A stretch of DNA of 64,000 nucleotides from Parerythrobacter_A sp963799315 (GTDB lineage Bacteria; Pseudomonadota; Alphaproteobacteria; Sphingomonadales; Sphingomonadaceae): assembly GCA_963799315.1 (NCBI GenBank), contig CAWCWP010000001.1:372001-436000 (forward strand), in the 5' to 3' direction. Positions 55,467 to 63,909 of this stretch are shown piece by piece. The position numbers were made by a program, and so were the translations under genes. The notes under the pieces are model-generated. The model did no database searches. It had not been told where the DNA came from and saw nothing but the letters and a program-made list of their open reading frames with translations. Numbering within the stretch: the stretch's first letter is position 1; each line of letters opens with the position of its first letter.

Positions 55467-56366
55467 ATGGCTGAAAACGAAACCCCCACGACGGACGAAA
55501 AACCCGCAACCGATGCTCCTGTGACCGAAAAGAAGGTCGAGAAGGCAGCGGAAGCGCAGAGCGGTCCGGATACCGATACGTCTGGTTCGGCGATTGCAAA
55601 CACGCCCTCCGAGGCGGCTGCAAACCAGTCGGCGGCGCAGGGCGACCAGACGCCTCCCCCTCCCGGTTCTTCCGGCGCACCAGCCGGTGCGCCTGCGAGC
55701 ACGCCCCCGCAGACCGGCCGTGGTCCGCAGCGTGGCGGACGTGGCGGCGGCGGCGGTCGTGGTGACAATCGCGGCGGTGGCCGTGGTCGCGGCGGCCCCG
55801 GCGGGCATCGCGGTGGCCGGGACGAGCCCGATGACGGCATCATGGAGAAGCTGGTTCATATCAACCGCGTTTCCAAGACCGTCAAAGGCGGCAAGCGCTT
55901 CGGTTTTGCTGCCCTCGTGGTTGTCGGCGACGGCTCCGGCCGGGTCGGTTTCGGCAAGGGCAAGGCTCGCGAAGTGCCGGAAGCCATTACCAAGGCGACG
56001 GCGGCTGCGCGCAAGCACATGGTCCGCGTTTCGCTCAAGGAAGGGCGCACGCTGCACCATGACTGCAACGGTCGCTTTGGCGCGGGCAAGGTGACGGTTC
56101 GCACAGCACCGGCGGGTACCGGCATCATCGCCGGTGGTCCGATGCGCGCCGTGTTCGAAAGCCTTGGCGTTGCCGACGTGGTGACCAAGTCGGTCGGCAC
56201 GTCCAACCCCTACAACATGATCCGCGCCACGTTCGACGCGCTAACCAGCCAGACTTCGCCGAAGTCGGTAGCGCAGCGGCGCGGCAAGAAGGTCGCCGAC
56301 CTGCTCGGTCGCGGCGGATCCAGTGACAGCGAAGCGCAAGCCGACGCTGCTGCGGTTACGGAGTAA
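55467..56366 (+). CDS. rpsE: 30S ribosomal protein S5 with long RGG-rich N-terminal extension
   Basis: This is a 299-residue protein, where a typical S5 is about 165-190. Residues 1-83 are Ala/Thr/Pro/acidic and disordered, and residues 84-118 are almost only Gly and Arg (R-G-G-R-G-G-G-G-G-R type repeats). The S5 fold then starts near residue 125 (I-M-E-K-L-V-H-I-N-R-V-S-K), with the dsRBD-like domain and N-P-Y-N-M-I-R-A-T-F. The start at 55467 has GGAG upstream; an ATG at 55842 at the core start lacks one. S5 acts in decoding fidelity. The tail may bind RNA. Confidence 0.96.
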   Translation: MAENETPTTDEKPATDAPVTEKKVEKAAEAQSGPDTDTSGSAIANTPSEAAANQSAAQGDQTPPPPGSSGAPAGAPASTPPQTGRGPQRGGRGGGGGRGDNRGGGRGRGGPGGHRGGRDEPDDGIMEKLVHINRVSKTVKGGKRFGFAALVVVGDGSGRVGFGKGKAREVPEAITKATAAARKHMVRVSLKEGRTLHHDCNGRFGAGKVTVRTAPAGTGIIAGGPMRAVFESLGVADVVTKSVGTSNPYNMIRATFDALTSQTSPKSVAQRRGKKVADLLGRGGSSDSEAQADAAAVTE

Positions 56367-56371
56367 ACACG

Positions 56372-56560
56372 ATGGCCGATAAAAAGACCGTTACCTTCAA
56401 GCAGGTCGGCTCGCCGATGCGCCGGCCCGAAAGCCAGCGCAAGATCCTGATCGGGCTGGGCCTGAACAAGATGCACAAGGTCGTGACCCGTCAGGATACG
56501 CCTGAAGTGCGCGGCGCGATCGCCAAGGTGCCGCATCTGGTGCAGGTGGTCGAAGACTAA
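56372..56560 (+). CDS. rpmD: 50S ribosomal protein L30
   Basis: This 62-residue protein, M-A-D-K-K-T-V-T-F-K-Q-V-G-S-P, has R-P-E-S-Q-R-K-I-L-I-G-L-G-L-N-K and ends H-L-V-Q-V-V-E-D. It follows rpsE by five bases. A 143-base gap with two REP-like hairpins precedes rplO. Confidence 0.96.
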   Translation: MADKKTVTFKQVGSPMRRPESQRKILIGLGLNKMHKVVTRQDTPEVRGAIAKVPHLVQVVED

Positions 56561-56597
56561 ACGAAAGAGATGTGGCGGGAGGGAAATCGTCCTTCCC

Positions 56598-56628
56598 CGT
56601 CATCCCGGCGAAGGCCGGGATCCAGAGC
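56598..56628. repeat. REP-like hairpin, copy 6 (canonical form)
   Basis: atcccggc gaag gccgggat (56602-56621) with cgtc before and ccagag after, the classical alphaproteobacterial repeat. It lies in the rpmD-rplO gap. Confidence 0.8.
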
Positions 56629-56659
56629 GACCAGCGCGCGCGTTCTGAGGCAAAGCAAT

Positions 56660-56685
56660 TGGGCCCCGGTCTTCGTCGGGGTCGA
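56660..56685. repeat. REP-like hairpin, copy 7
   Basis: ccccg(gtcttcgt)cgggg, flanked by ggg and tcgac, in the same gap as copy 6 and about 18 bases upstream of the rplO start. Confidence 0.6.
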
Positions 56686-56703
56686 CTACAGCGAGTGCAA
56701 GAT

Positions 56704-57213
56704 ATGAAACTGAATGAAATCCGCGATAACGATGGTGCCCGCAAGCTGCGCATGCGCGTGGGCCGGGGTCTTGGTTCCGGCAAGGGCGTAACCGCCGGTC
56801 GTGGCCAGAAGGGCCAGAAGAGCCGCGAAGGCGTTGCCATCAAGGGCTTCGAAGGCGGCCAGATGCCGCTGCACATGCGCTTGCCGAAGCGCGGGTTCAA
56901 CAACCCGTTCGGCAAGGATTATGCCGAAATCAATCTGGGCATGGTCCAGAAATTCATCGACGCGGGCAAGCTCGACGGCAAGAAGCTGGTCGACCAGGCC
57001 GCCCTGCGCGAAGCGGGCCTGTCGCGAGGCGGCAAGGACGGTGTCCGGCTGCTCGGCAAAGGCACGCTGACGACCAAGGTGAAGTTCAAGGTTGCCGGTG
57101 CCTCCAAGGGCGCGCTGGAAGCTGTGGAGAAAGCCGGTGGCGCGGTCGAGATCATCGCCCCGCGCGTGCTGCGTCCCAAGGGCGAAAAGAAGCCTGCCAA
57201 GGCCACTTCGTAA
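56704..57213 (+). CDS. rplO: 50S ribosomal protein L15
   Basis: This 169-residue protein starts at ATG 56704 (M-K-L-N-E-I-R-D-N-D-G-A). It has the glycine-rich R-G-L-G-S-G-K-G-V-T-A-G-R-G-Q-K-G-Q-K and L-P-K-R-G-F-N-N-P-F. The open frame upstream covers the REP-like hairpins and is not coding. secY follows 128 bases later. Confidence 0.97.
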   Translation: MKLNEIRDNDGARKLRMRVGRGLGSGKGVTAGRGQKGQKSREGVAIKGFEGGQMPLHMRLPKRGFNNPFGKDYAEINLGMVQKFIDAGKLDGKKLVDQAALREAGLSRGGKDGVRLLGKGTLTTKVKFKVAGASKGALEAVEKAGGAVEIIAPRVLRPKGEKKPAKATS

Positions 57214-57341
57214 CGCGCCGACCGTTCCCGGCGGTGCAATCATGCCATCGCCGGGTTCGACAAGCCCGAACGCGCTTCCTATGTAGCGTGCCACAGGCCG
57301 GGATCGTCCCGGTATAGCAGCAGGACTGGTCAGCAAGAGAC

Positions 57342-58706
57342 ATGGCATCACGCGCCGACAATATCGCGAGCAATATGAGCTTCGCGAACTTTTCCAAGGC
57401 GACCGAGCTGAAGAACCGCATCTGGTTCACCATCGGCGCGCTGGTCGTGTTTCGCTTCCTCAGCTTCGTGCCTCTGCCCGGTATCAACCCGCTGGCGCTG
57501 CAAAGCGTGACGGATGCGGCGCGAGGCGGCATCCTCGACATGTTCAACACCTTCACGGGCGGCAGCCTGGAACGCATGAGCCTGATCGCGCTGGGCGTCA
57601 TGCCCTACATCACCGCGTCCATCGTGGTGCAGCTTGCTTCGTCGCTTCACCCGACATTGGCGGCGCTGAAGAAAGAGGGCGCGGCCGGGCGGCAGAAGCT
57701 GAACCAGTACACCCGCTACGGCACCGTGTTCCTGTGCGCGATACAGGGTTGGTTCCTCGCAGCAGGTCTGGAAAGTTTCGCCGCCGCGAATGGCGCGCAG
57801 GCCGTGGTCGATCCGGGGTACATGTTCCGCGTCGGCGCGGTCATCAGCCTTGTCGGTGGCACCATGTTCCTGCTGTGGCTGGGTGAACAGATCACCAGCC
57901 GCGGCATCGGTAATGGCGTCTCGCTGATCATCATGGCGGGCATCGTGGCGCAGTTCCCGACCTTTGCCAGCAACATTTTCGAACAGAGTCGTGGCGGCCA
58001 GCTGGGTGGCGGCATCGTGGCCGGTTTCATCCTGATGGTCATCATCCTGATCCTGATCATCTGCTTCTTCGAACGCGCGCAGCGGCGCTTGCTGATCCAG
58101 TATCCCAAGCGGGCGAGCGCGCGCGGCATGATGCAGGCGGATCGCTCGCACTTGCCGCTCAAGCTGAACACCGCAGGCGTTATCCCGCCCATCTTCGCCA
58201 GCTCGCTGCTGCTGCTGCCGCTGACGATCACGCAGTTTGCGGGCAATTCGCTCGATACCGAAAGCGGTGCGGGCGGTGCCCTGCAACAGACGTTGCAATA
58301 TCTGGGGCAAGGGCAACCGCTCTATCTCGCGCTTTACGGCCTCGGCATCGCGTTCTTCTGCTTCTTCTACACCGCCGTCGTCTTCAACCCCGAGGACACC
58401 GCGGACAATCTGAAGAAGAACGGCGGGTTCATTCCCGGCATCCGGCCCGGCAAGCGCACGGCGGAATATCTCGATTACGTCCTGACGCGCATCACTGTTG
58501 TCGGCGCGATTTATCTGGTCGTGGTCTGCATCGTGCCGGAATACATGATCGCGGAGATGGGCGTGCCGATCTTCCTGGGCGGCACCAGCCTGCTCATCGT
58601 GGTAAACGTCACCGTGGACACGATCAGCCAGATCCAGTCCCACATGCTGGCACACCAATATGGCGACCTTATCAAAAAGGCGAAGCTGAAAGGCCGGATG
58701 CGCTAA
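57342..58706 (+). CDS. secY: Preprotein translocase subunit SecY
   Basis: This 454-residue inner-membrane channel protein has ten predicted helices. Conserved segments include P-L-P-G-I-N-P-L-A, G-V-M-P-Y-I-T-A-S-I-V-V-Q-L, the plug region, R-G-I-G-N-G-V-S-L-I-I and R-P-G-K-R-T-A-E-Y-L. It forms the SecYEG pore. Full length, with the usual spc-operon position before adk. Confidence 0.98.
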   Translation: MASRADNIASNMSFANFSKATELKNRIWFTIGALVVFRFLSFVPLPGINPLALQSVTDAARGGILDMFNTFTGGSLERMSLIALGVMPYITASIVVQLASSLHPTLAALKKEGAAGRQKLNQYTRYGTVFLCAIQGWFLAAGLESFAAANGAQAVVDPGYMFRVGAVISLVGGTMFLLWLGEQITSRGIGNGVSLIIMAGIVAQFPTFASNIFEQSRGGQLGGGIVAGFILMVIILILIICFFERAQRRLLIQYPKRASARGMMQADRSHLPLKLNTAGVIPPIFASSLLLLPLTITQFAGNSLDTESGAGGALQQTLQYLGQGQPLYLALYGLGIAFFCFFYTAVVFNPEDTADNLKKNGGFIPGIRPGKRTAEYLDYVLTRITVVGAIYLVVVCIVPEYMIAEMGVPIFLGGTSLLIVVNVTVDTISQIQSHMLAHQYGDLIKKAKLKGRMR

Positions 58707-58788
58707 GACTCTCGCGCAGGGTGGCGGTTATCTGGCAGCACGATCTGCGCAGCGGCGCAGGTAGCGAAGAAATTAGGGGATTGAGGCG

Positions 58789-59436
58789 GTGAACATCATA
58801 CTCCTGGGACCGCCCGGGGCAGGCAAGGGCACCCAGTCCGCCAATCTGGTCGACAACCATAACATGCGCCAGCTTTCCACCGGCGACATGCTGCGCGCCG
58901 CTGTAAAGGCACAGAGCGAAGTCGGCCTGCGGGCAGAAGCCGTGATGAAGCGCGGCGATCTGGTGGGCGACGATATCGTCTCTGCGCTGATCGATAACGA
59001 GCTGTCCGGGATGTCCGACGATGTCGGCGCGATTTTCGACGGCTATCCGCGCACCGCCGTGCAGGCCGAGGCTCTGGATGAAATCCTCGACCGCCACGGT
59101 CGCAAGCTGGACCACGTCGTCGAGCTGCAAGTCGATGTCGATGCGCTGATCGACCGCGTTACGGGCCGCTACACCTGCGCGAATTGCGGCGAGGGCTATC
59201 ACGATCGGCACAAGCAGCCCGAAACGCCGGGTGCATGCGACAAATGCGGCAGCACCGAATTCAAGCGCCGCCCCGACGATAACGAAGCGACCGTGCGCAA
59301 GCGGATGGCCGACTACCATGCGACGACCGCGCCGATCCTGCCGGGTTACGAAGCGCGCGGGCTGGTCAGCCGGGTCGATGGCATGGAGTCGATCGACACC
59401 GTGATGACCGCGATAGAAGCGATCGTCGCCCGATGA
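58789..59436 (+). CDS. adk: Adenylate kinase (zinc-binding LID type)
   Basis: This 215-residue enzyme interconverts ATP, ADP and AMP. The P-loop is L-G-P-P-G-A-G-K-G-T, with Q-L-S-T-G-D-M-L-R for AMP. The LID has the Cys4 zinc site C-A-N-C...C-D-K-C. The start is GTG 58789 (N-I-I-L-L-G-P). The stop overlaps the next gene's ATG by four bases, implying coupling. Confidence 0.97.
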   Translation: MNIILLGPPGAGKGTQSANLVDNHNMRQLSTGDMLRAAVKAQSEVGLRAEAVMKRGDLVGDDIVSALIDNELSGMSDDVGAIFDGYPRTAVQAEALDEILDRHGRKLDHVVELQVDVDALIDRVTGRYTCANCGEGYHDRHKQPETPGACDKCGSTEFKRRPDDNEATVRKRMADYHATTAPILPGYEARGLVSRVDGMESIDTVMTAIEAIVAR

Positions 59437-60158
59437 AGCTGGCGCTGGCGTTGGCAGGTCTTGCACTGGCGTCCGGCACGGCGGCGCAGGCCGAGGTCAA
59501 GCAGTTCAGTGCAAACGCCTTCGTCACCCGCGATGCAGTAACGGTCGATGCATCGCCGCGCGCCGTCTGGCTTGCCCTGTCGCAACCGGCGGACTGGTGG
59601 TCGGATTCGCATAGCTGGTCCGGCGATGCCGCGAATATGACGCTGATGCCGCAGGCGGGCGGCTGTTTTTGCGAGACCATTCCGGCGGTGGAGGACGGCG
59701 ATACTGTCGGCCTGGCCGGCAGCGCGCAGCACATGATGGTCATCAACGCCGTGCCGGACAAGGTGCTGCGGATGCGCGGCGGATTGGGTCCGTTGCAAAG
59801 CGAACCGGCGGACGGCGTGCTGACGATCACGCTGTCTGCGGCGGATGACGGCACGCAGGTCGTCTTCGAATACGTCGTGGCGGGCGCCACCCGCTTCAAG
59901 ACACCGGTTATCGCGCAGGCCGTCGATGCTGTGATGACGGAGCAGCTGACCGGCCTCGCCACACTGCTCGACCCCGAAGCCGGTGCCGAACGCGCCGCTG
60001 TATCTCCGGACAGCGATGAAGATGCCGAAGCTGCGCCTGCCGAAGCGGAAGCCGACGACGCGGAAGAGGATGTAACCGAACCCGCCGCCGATACGGATGA
60101 AGAGGAAGACGCTGCGCTGCGCCCGACCGTGGACGAGGCGTTCGGCGACCCGGAATAA
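59433..60158 (+). CDS. Exported SRPBCC-domain protein with acidic tail
   Basis: This 241-residue protein overlaps adk by four bases. Residues 1-21 are a signal peptide (L-A-L-A-G-L-A-L-A-S-G-T-A-A-Q-A). The middle has a START/SRPBCC-like pattern (V-D-A-S-P-R-A-V-W-L-A-L-S-Q-P-A-D-W-W). The last 50 residues are strongly acidic and Ala-rich (D-A-E-E-D-V-T, D-E-E-E-D). Such proteins bind hydrophobic ligands; the ligand here is unknown. Its presence behind adk seems to be a sphingomonad habit. Confidence 0.8.
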   Translation: MKLALALAGLALASGTAAQAEVKQFSANAFVTRDAVTVDASPRAVWLALSQPADWWSDSHSWSGDAANMTLMPQAGGCFCETIPAVEDGDTVGLAGSAQHMMVINAVPDKVLRMRGGLGPLQSEPADGVLTITLSAADDGTQVVFEYVVAGATRFKTPVIAQAVDAVMTEQLTGLATLLDPEAGAERAAVSPDSDEDAEAAPAEAEADDAEEDVTEPAADTDEEEDAALRPTVDEAFGDPE

Positions 60159-60191
60159 ACCGGTTGCCTGCGCAGCCCATGGAGAAAACCG

Positions 60192-61559
60192 ATGGCTTCG
60201 ATTTACGACCGGCATGTTGATCTCGACACCTTCATGGAAGGCGTGCGCAAGCGCAATCCGGGGCAGGAAGAATTCATCCAGGCGGTGCGCGAGGTGTCGG
60301 AGGACATCTTCGACTTCATCGAGGACAAGGAAAAATACCACGCTGCGCAGATCCTGCGCCGGATAGCCGAGCCGGATCGCGTCGTCAGTTTCCGCGTCTG
60401 CTGGGAAGACGACGACAACAATATCCGCGTCCAGCGCGGGTGGCGGGTGCAGAACAACAACGCCATCGGCCCCTACAAGGGCGGCCTGCGCTTCCATCCC
60501 AGCGTCAGCGAAAGCGTGCTGAAATTCCTCGCCTTCGAACAGACGTTCAAGAATTCGCTGACCGGCCTGCCGATGGGCGGCGGCAAGGGCGGGGCGAACT
60601 TCAATCCCAAGGGCAAAAGCGACAGCGAAGTCATGCGCTTCTGCCAGAGCTTCATGACCGAACTGTACCGCCATATCGGCCCCGAAACGGACGTGCCCGC
60701 AGGCGATATCGGCGTCGGCGCGCGCGAGATCGGCTTCCTGTTCGGGCAATACAAGCGCATCACCAACCGCTGGGAAGGCGTGCTGACGGGCAAGGGGCTG
60801 GAATTCGGCGGATCGCAGATGCGGCCCGAAGCGACCGGCTATGGCGCGGTGTATTTCCTGTGCAACATGCTGAACGAGCGCGACGACAGCATCGACGGCA
60901 AGACCGCGCTGATTTCCGGCTCCGGCAATGTCGCGCTGCATGCGGCGGAGAAATTCACCGAGCTGGGCGGAAAGGTGCTGACCCTGTCGGACTCCGATGG
61001 CTTCGTCCACGATCCCGACGGCATCGATCAGGACAAGATCGATTGGGTCAAGGCGCTGAAGAACGAGCGGCGCGGCCGGATCAGCGAATATGCCGACGAG
61101 TTTTCCGGTGCCGAATTCCACGAGGACAAGAAGCCGTGGGGCGTCGAAGCCGACTGCGCACTGCCCTGCGCCACGCAGAACGAAATCGACGAGGACGACG
61201 CGAAGACGCTGGTGAAGAACGGCGTCATTTCCGTGACCGAGGGCGCGAACATGCCGTCCACGCTGGACGCGGTGAGCGTGTTTCAGGACGCCAGGCTGAT
61301 GTACGCGCCGGGCAAGGCGGCCAATGCGGGCGGTGTCGCGGTATCGGGACTGGAAATGAGCCAGAACAGCGAGCGCGTCAGCTGGAACCACGACAAGCTG
61401 CACGATATGCTGACCGACCTGATGGCCGACATCCACGGCAAATGCGTGGAATACGGCAAAGGCGGGGACGGGGACGGGCACGTCAACTATGTGAAGGGCG
61501 CCAATATTGCGGGCTTCAAGAAGGTGGCGGACGCGATGCTGGCTTTCGGCGTTGTTTAG
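60192..61559 (+). CDS. gdhA: NADP-type glutamate dehydrogenase
   Basis: This 455-residue hexameric-type enzyme assimilates ammonia into glutamate. It has R-V-Q-N-N-N-A-I-G-P-Y-K-G-G-L-R-F-H, the catalytic L-P-M-G-G-G-K-G-G-A, D-V-P-A-G-D-I-G-V-G, and the nucleotide fold G-S-G-N-V-A. It lies 33 bases after the SRPBCC gene, splitting the spc-like block from the rpsM-rpoA block. This is an unusual guest in a ribosomal superoperon. Confidence 0.97.
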   Translation: MASIYDRHVDLDTFMEGVRKRNPGQEEFIQAVREVSEDIFDFIEDKEKYHAAQILRRIAEPDRVVSFRVCWEDDDNNIRVQRGWRVQNNNAIGPYKGGLRFHPSVSESVLKFLAFEQTFKNSLTGLPMGGGKGGANFNPKGKSDSEVMRFCQSFMTELYRHIGPETDVPAGDIGVGAREIGFLFGQYKRITNRWEGVLTGKGLEFGGSQMRPEATGYGAVYFLCNMLNERDDSIDGKTALISGSGNVALHAAEKFTELGGKVLTLSDSDGFVHDPDGIDQDKIDWVKALKNERRGRISEYADEFSGAEFHEDKKPWGVEADCALPCATQNEIDEDDAKTLVKNGVISVTEGANMPSTLDAVSVFQDARLMYAPGKAANAGGVAVSGLEMSQNSERVSWNHDKLHDMLTDLMADIHGKCVEYGKGGDGDGHVNYVKGANIAGFKKVADAMLAFGVV

Positions 61560-61571
61560 GCCCGCAACCTG

Positions 61572-61600
61572 TTGACCCGGTAGCCGAATCGCCTTAAACG
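61572..61600 (+). promoter_or_regulatory. Possible promoter upstream of rpsM
   Basis: ttgacc (61572-61577) and taaacg (61595-61600) are 17 bases apart, just after the gdhA stop, within a 224-base gene-free gap before rpsM. The -10 box is weak. A separate promoter for the alpha operon would make sense after gdhA, but this is only a motif match. Confidence 0.3.
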
Positions 61601-61783
61601 CGCGGTTCATTCGATATGATCGGATCGGTCTGACAGACGCACAGTGTATTGTGCGCCGGTCCGGCCCTTTTGCCGTTTTGGCAACCGCGCATGTTGGATG
61701 GATAACGCTATGAGATAGGGCCGGTGCCTTCCCGATACGCGGGGACCACACACCGTTATGCCCTGTGGAGCATGGAGAAGTAA

Positions 61784-62152
61784 GTGGCTCGTATTGCCGG
61801 GGTAAACCTCCCCACCAACAAGCGCGTGATTATCGCGCTCACCTATATTCACGGAATTGGTCGCACCACGGCCGTGCGCATCGCCGACCAGCTCGGCATC
61901 GACCAGACCCGCCGCGTGCAGGATCTGACCGACAGCGAAGTGCTGTCCATCCGCGAAGCGATCGACGCCGACCACCAGGTCGAGGGCGATCTGCGCCGCA
62001 GCACGGCGATGAACATCAAGCGGCTGATGGATCTGCGGTCCTATCGCGGCCTGCGCCATCGCAACGGCCTGCCCGTTCGCGGCCAGCGCACGCACACCAA
62101 CGCCCGCACCCGCAAGGGCAAGGCCAAGCCGATCGCCGGCAAGAAGAAGTAA
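61784..62152 (+). CDS. rpsM: 30S ribosomal protein S13
   Basis: This 122-residue protein starts with GTG 61784 (A-R-I-A-G-V-N-L-P-T-N-K-R), eight or so bases after GGAGAAG. Its H2TH region is Y-I-H-G-I-G-R-T-T-A, with the basic tail T-N-A-R-T-R-K-G-K-A-K-P-I-A-G-K-K-K. S13 contacts the P-site tRNA and bridges the subunits. Confidence 0.97.
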   Translation: MARIAGVNLPTNKRVIIALTYIHGIGRTTAVRIADQLGIDQTRRVQDLTDSEVLSIREAIDADHQVEGDLRRSTAMNIKRLMDLRSYRGLRHRNGLPVRGQRTHTNARTRKGKAKPIAGKKK

Positions 62153-62216
62153 GCGCGCCCCGTTTCATTGAACGGGCGCTGCGACTTCTTACCCTGAATA
62201 CGAGGAATTTTCGAAA

Positions 62217-62606
62217 ATGGCACGCGAACCAGGCCGGGTTAAACGGCGCGACAAGAAAAACATCAGCAGCGGCGTGGCGCATGTCAACGCCAGCTTCAAC
62301 AACACCATGATTACCATCACCGATGCGCAGGGCAATGCGATCAGCTGGTCCAGCGCGGGCGCGATGGGCTTCAAGGGCAGCCGCAAATCCACGCCCTACG
62401 CCGCGCAGGTTGCGGCGGACGATGCCGGCAAGAAGGCTGCCGAACACGGCGTCCGCACGCTGGAAGTGGAAGTGAAGGGCCCGGGTTCGGGCCGCGAAAG
62501 CGCGCTGCGGGCCTTGCAGGCGGTGGGCTTCACCATCACATCCATCCGCGACGTCACGCCGATACCGCACAATGGCGTGCGCCCGTCCAAGCGCCGCCGG
62601 GTCTGA
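62217..62606 (+). CDS. rpsK: 30S ribosomal protein S11
   Basis: This 129-residue protein, M-A-R-E-P-G-R-V-K-R-R-D-K-K-N-I, has H-V-N-A-S-F-N-N-T-M-I-T-I-T-D and G-F-K-G-S-R-K-S-T-P-Y-A-A-Q. It ends P-S-K-R-R-R-V. S11 forms the 30S platform with S7. It is separated from rpoA by 125 gene-free bases. Confidence 0.98.
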   Translation: MAREPGRVKRRDKKNISSGVAHVNASFNNTMITITDAQGNAISWSSAGAMGFKGSRKSTPYAAQVAADDAGKKAAEHGVRTLEVEVKGPGSGRESALRALQAVGFTITSIRDVTPIPHNGVRPSKRRRV

Positions 62607-62731
62607 CCCGCATCCAATCCCGTTTCCGCGTTGTGCAATCCACATCGCGGCCCGGACCGAACGAGCACCTGATCCCTGCCGCCGGTCCATTTATTCCGAT
62701 CACGCTGAACCAAGCGAATTAGGGGAAATCC

Positions 62732-63787
62732 ATGTCCGTCAATACCAAGAACTGGCAGGAACTGAAGAAACCCAACACCCTCGACATCAAGGATGGCGGC
62801 GACAGCGCGCGCAAGGCGACCTTCGTCGCCGAACCGCTGGAGCGCGGCTATGGCCTCACGCTCGGCAACGCGCTGCGCCGCGTGCTGCTCAGCAGCCTTG
62901 CAGGGTGCCGCCATCACCTCGATCAAGATCGAGAACGTGCTGCATGAATTCTCGTCGCTCGCCGGTGTGCGCGAAGACGTGACCGACATCGTGCTGAACG
63001 TGAAGCAGATTGCGCTGAAGATGGAAGGCGAAGGCCCCAAGCGTCTCCAGCTGTCCGCAACCGGCCCGGCCGAAGTGAAGGTCGGCGATATTGCCGTCTC
63101 CGGCGACATCGAAGTGATGAACAAGGATCTGGTGATCTGTCATCTCGACGAAGGCGCGACGCTCAACATGGAACTGACCGCCGATGTCGGCAAGGGCTAC
63201 GTGCCTGCCGTGCAGAACCGTCCGGCCGATGCGCCCATCGGCCTTATCCCGGTGGACTCGCTCTACTCGCCGATCCGGCAGGTCAGCTACAAGGTCGAGA
63301 ATGCCCGCGTCGGGCAGGAACTCGATTATGACCGCTGTCGCTGACCGTCGAAACCGATGGTACGGTGAAGCCCGAAGACGCTGTCGCCTATGCCGCGCGC
63401 ATTCTGCAGGACCAGCTGACGCTGTTCGTCCACTTCGAAGATGGCGTGCCGCAGCCGGGTCCGGCCATGATCGGCCAGGCCGCCGCGCCGCAGGAAGACG
63501 ATGCCAACCAGCTCAACCGTTACCTGCTCAAGAAGGTGGACGAGCTGGAACTGTCGGTACGCAGTGCCAACTGTCTCAAGAACGACAACATCATCTATAT
63601 CGGCGATCTGGTCCAGAAGACCGAAGCCGAGATGCTGCGGACGCCCAACTTTGGCCGCAAGTCCTTGAATGAAATCAAGGAAGTGCTCTCCAGCATGGGT
63701 CTGCGCCTCGGCATGGATATCCCCGGCTGGCCGCCTGAAAATATCGAGGAAATGGCCAAGAAGCTGGAACAGGAACTGCTCGGATAA
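62732..63787 (+). CDS. rpoA: RNA polymerase alpha subunit (two apparent compensating indels)
   Basis: The span is 352 codons long, right for a 351-residue alpha subunit, but is read in three pieces. An extra G in 62903-62905 breaks L-S-S-L-A-G. The next frame runs A-A-I-T-S-I-K-I-E-N-V to L-D-Y-D-R, where a missing C after 63335 stops it. The original frame then resumes L-T-V-E-T-D-G-T-V-K-P-E-D to L-E-Q-E-L-L-G. N-terminal (G-Y-G-L-T-L-G-N-A-L-R-R) and C-terminal (G-R-K-S-L-N-E-I-K) domains are both present. Since the gene is essential, these must be sequence errors. Confidence 0.96.
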
Positions 63788-63802
63788 AAAGCGGTTCAGG
63801 CG

Positions 63803-63839
63803 CTAAACTTCCGGCTAAACTTCCGGGCTGAACTTCCGA
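63803..63839. repeat. Three tandem 12-base repeats between rpoA and rplQ
   Basis: ctaaacttccgg occurs at 63803-63814 and 63815-63826, then ctgaacttccga at 63828-63839 after one extra base. They lie in the 122-base rpoA-rplQ gap. No role is evident. Confidence 0.7.
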
Positions 63840-63909
63840 ACTGCAACCGGTCGACAACGACCAGCTACGGGCTACCTGATACGGGCCCATAACGAACGAG
63901 GAAAAGACA

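Noticed and set aside
59346..61751. 801-residue ORF antisense to adk, the SRPBCC gene and gdhA
   Set aside because: It spans three well-supported sense genes and has no domain; a GC-skewed shadow frame.
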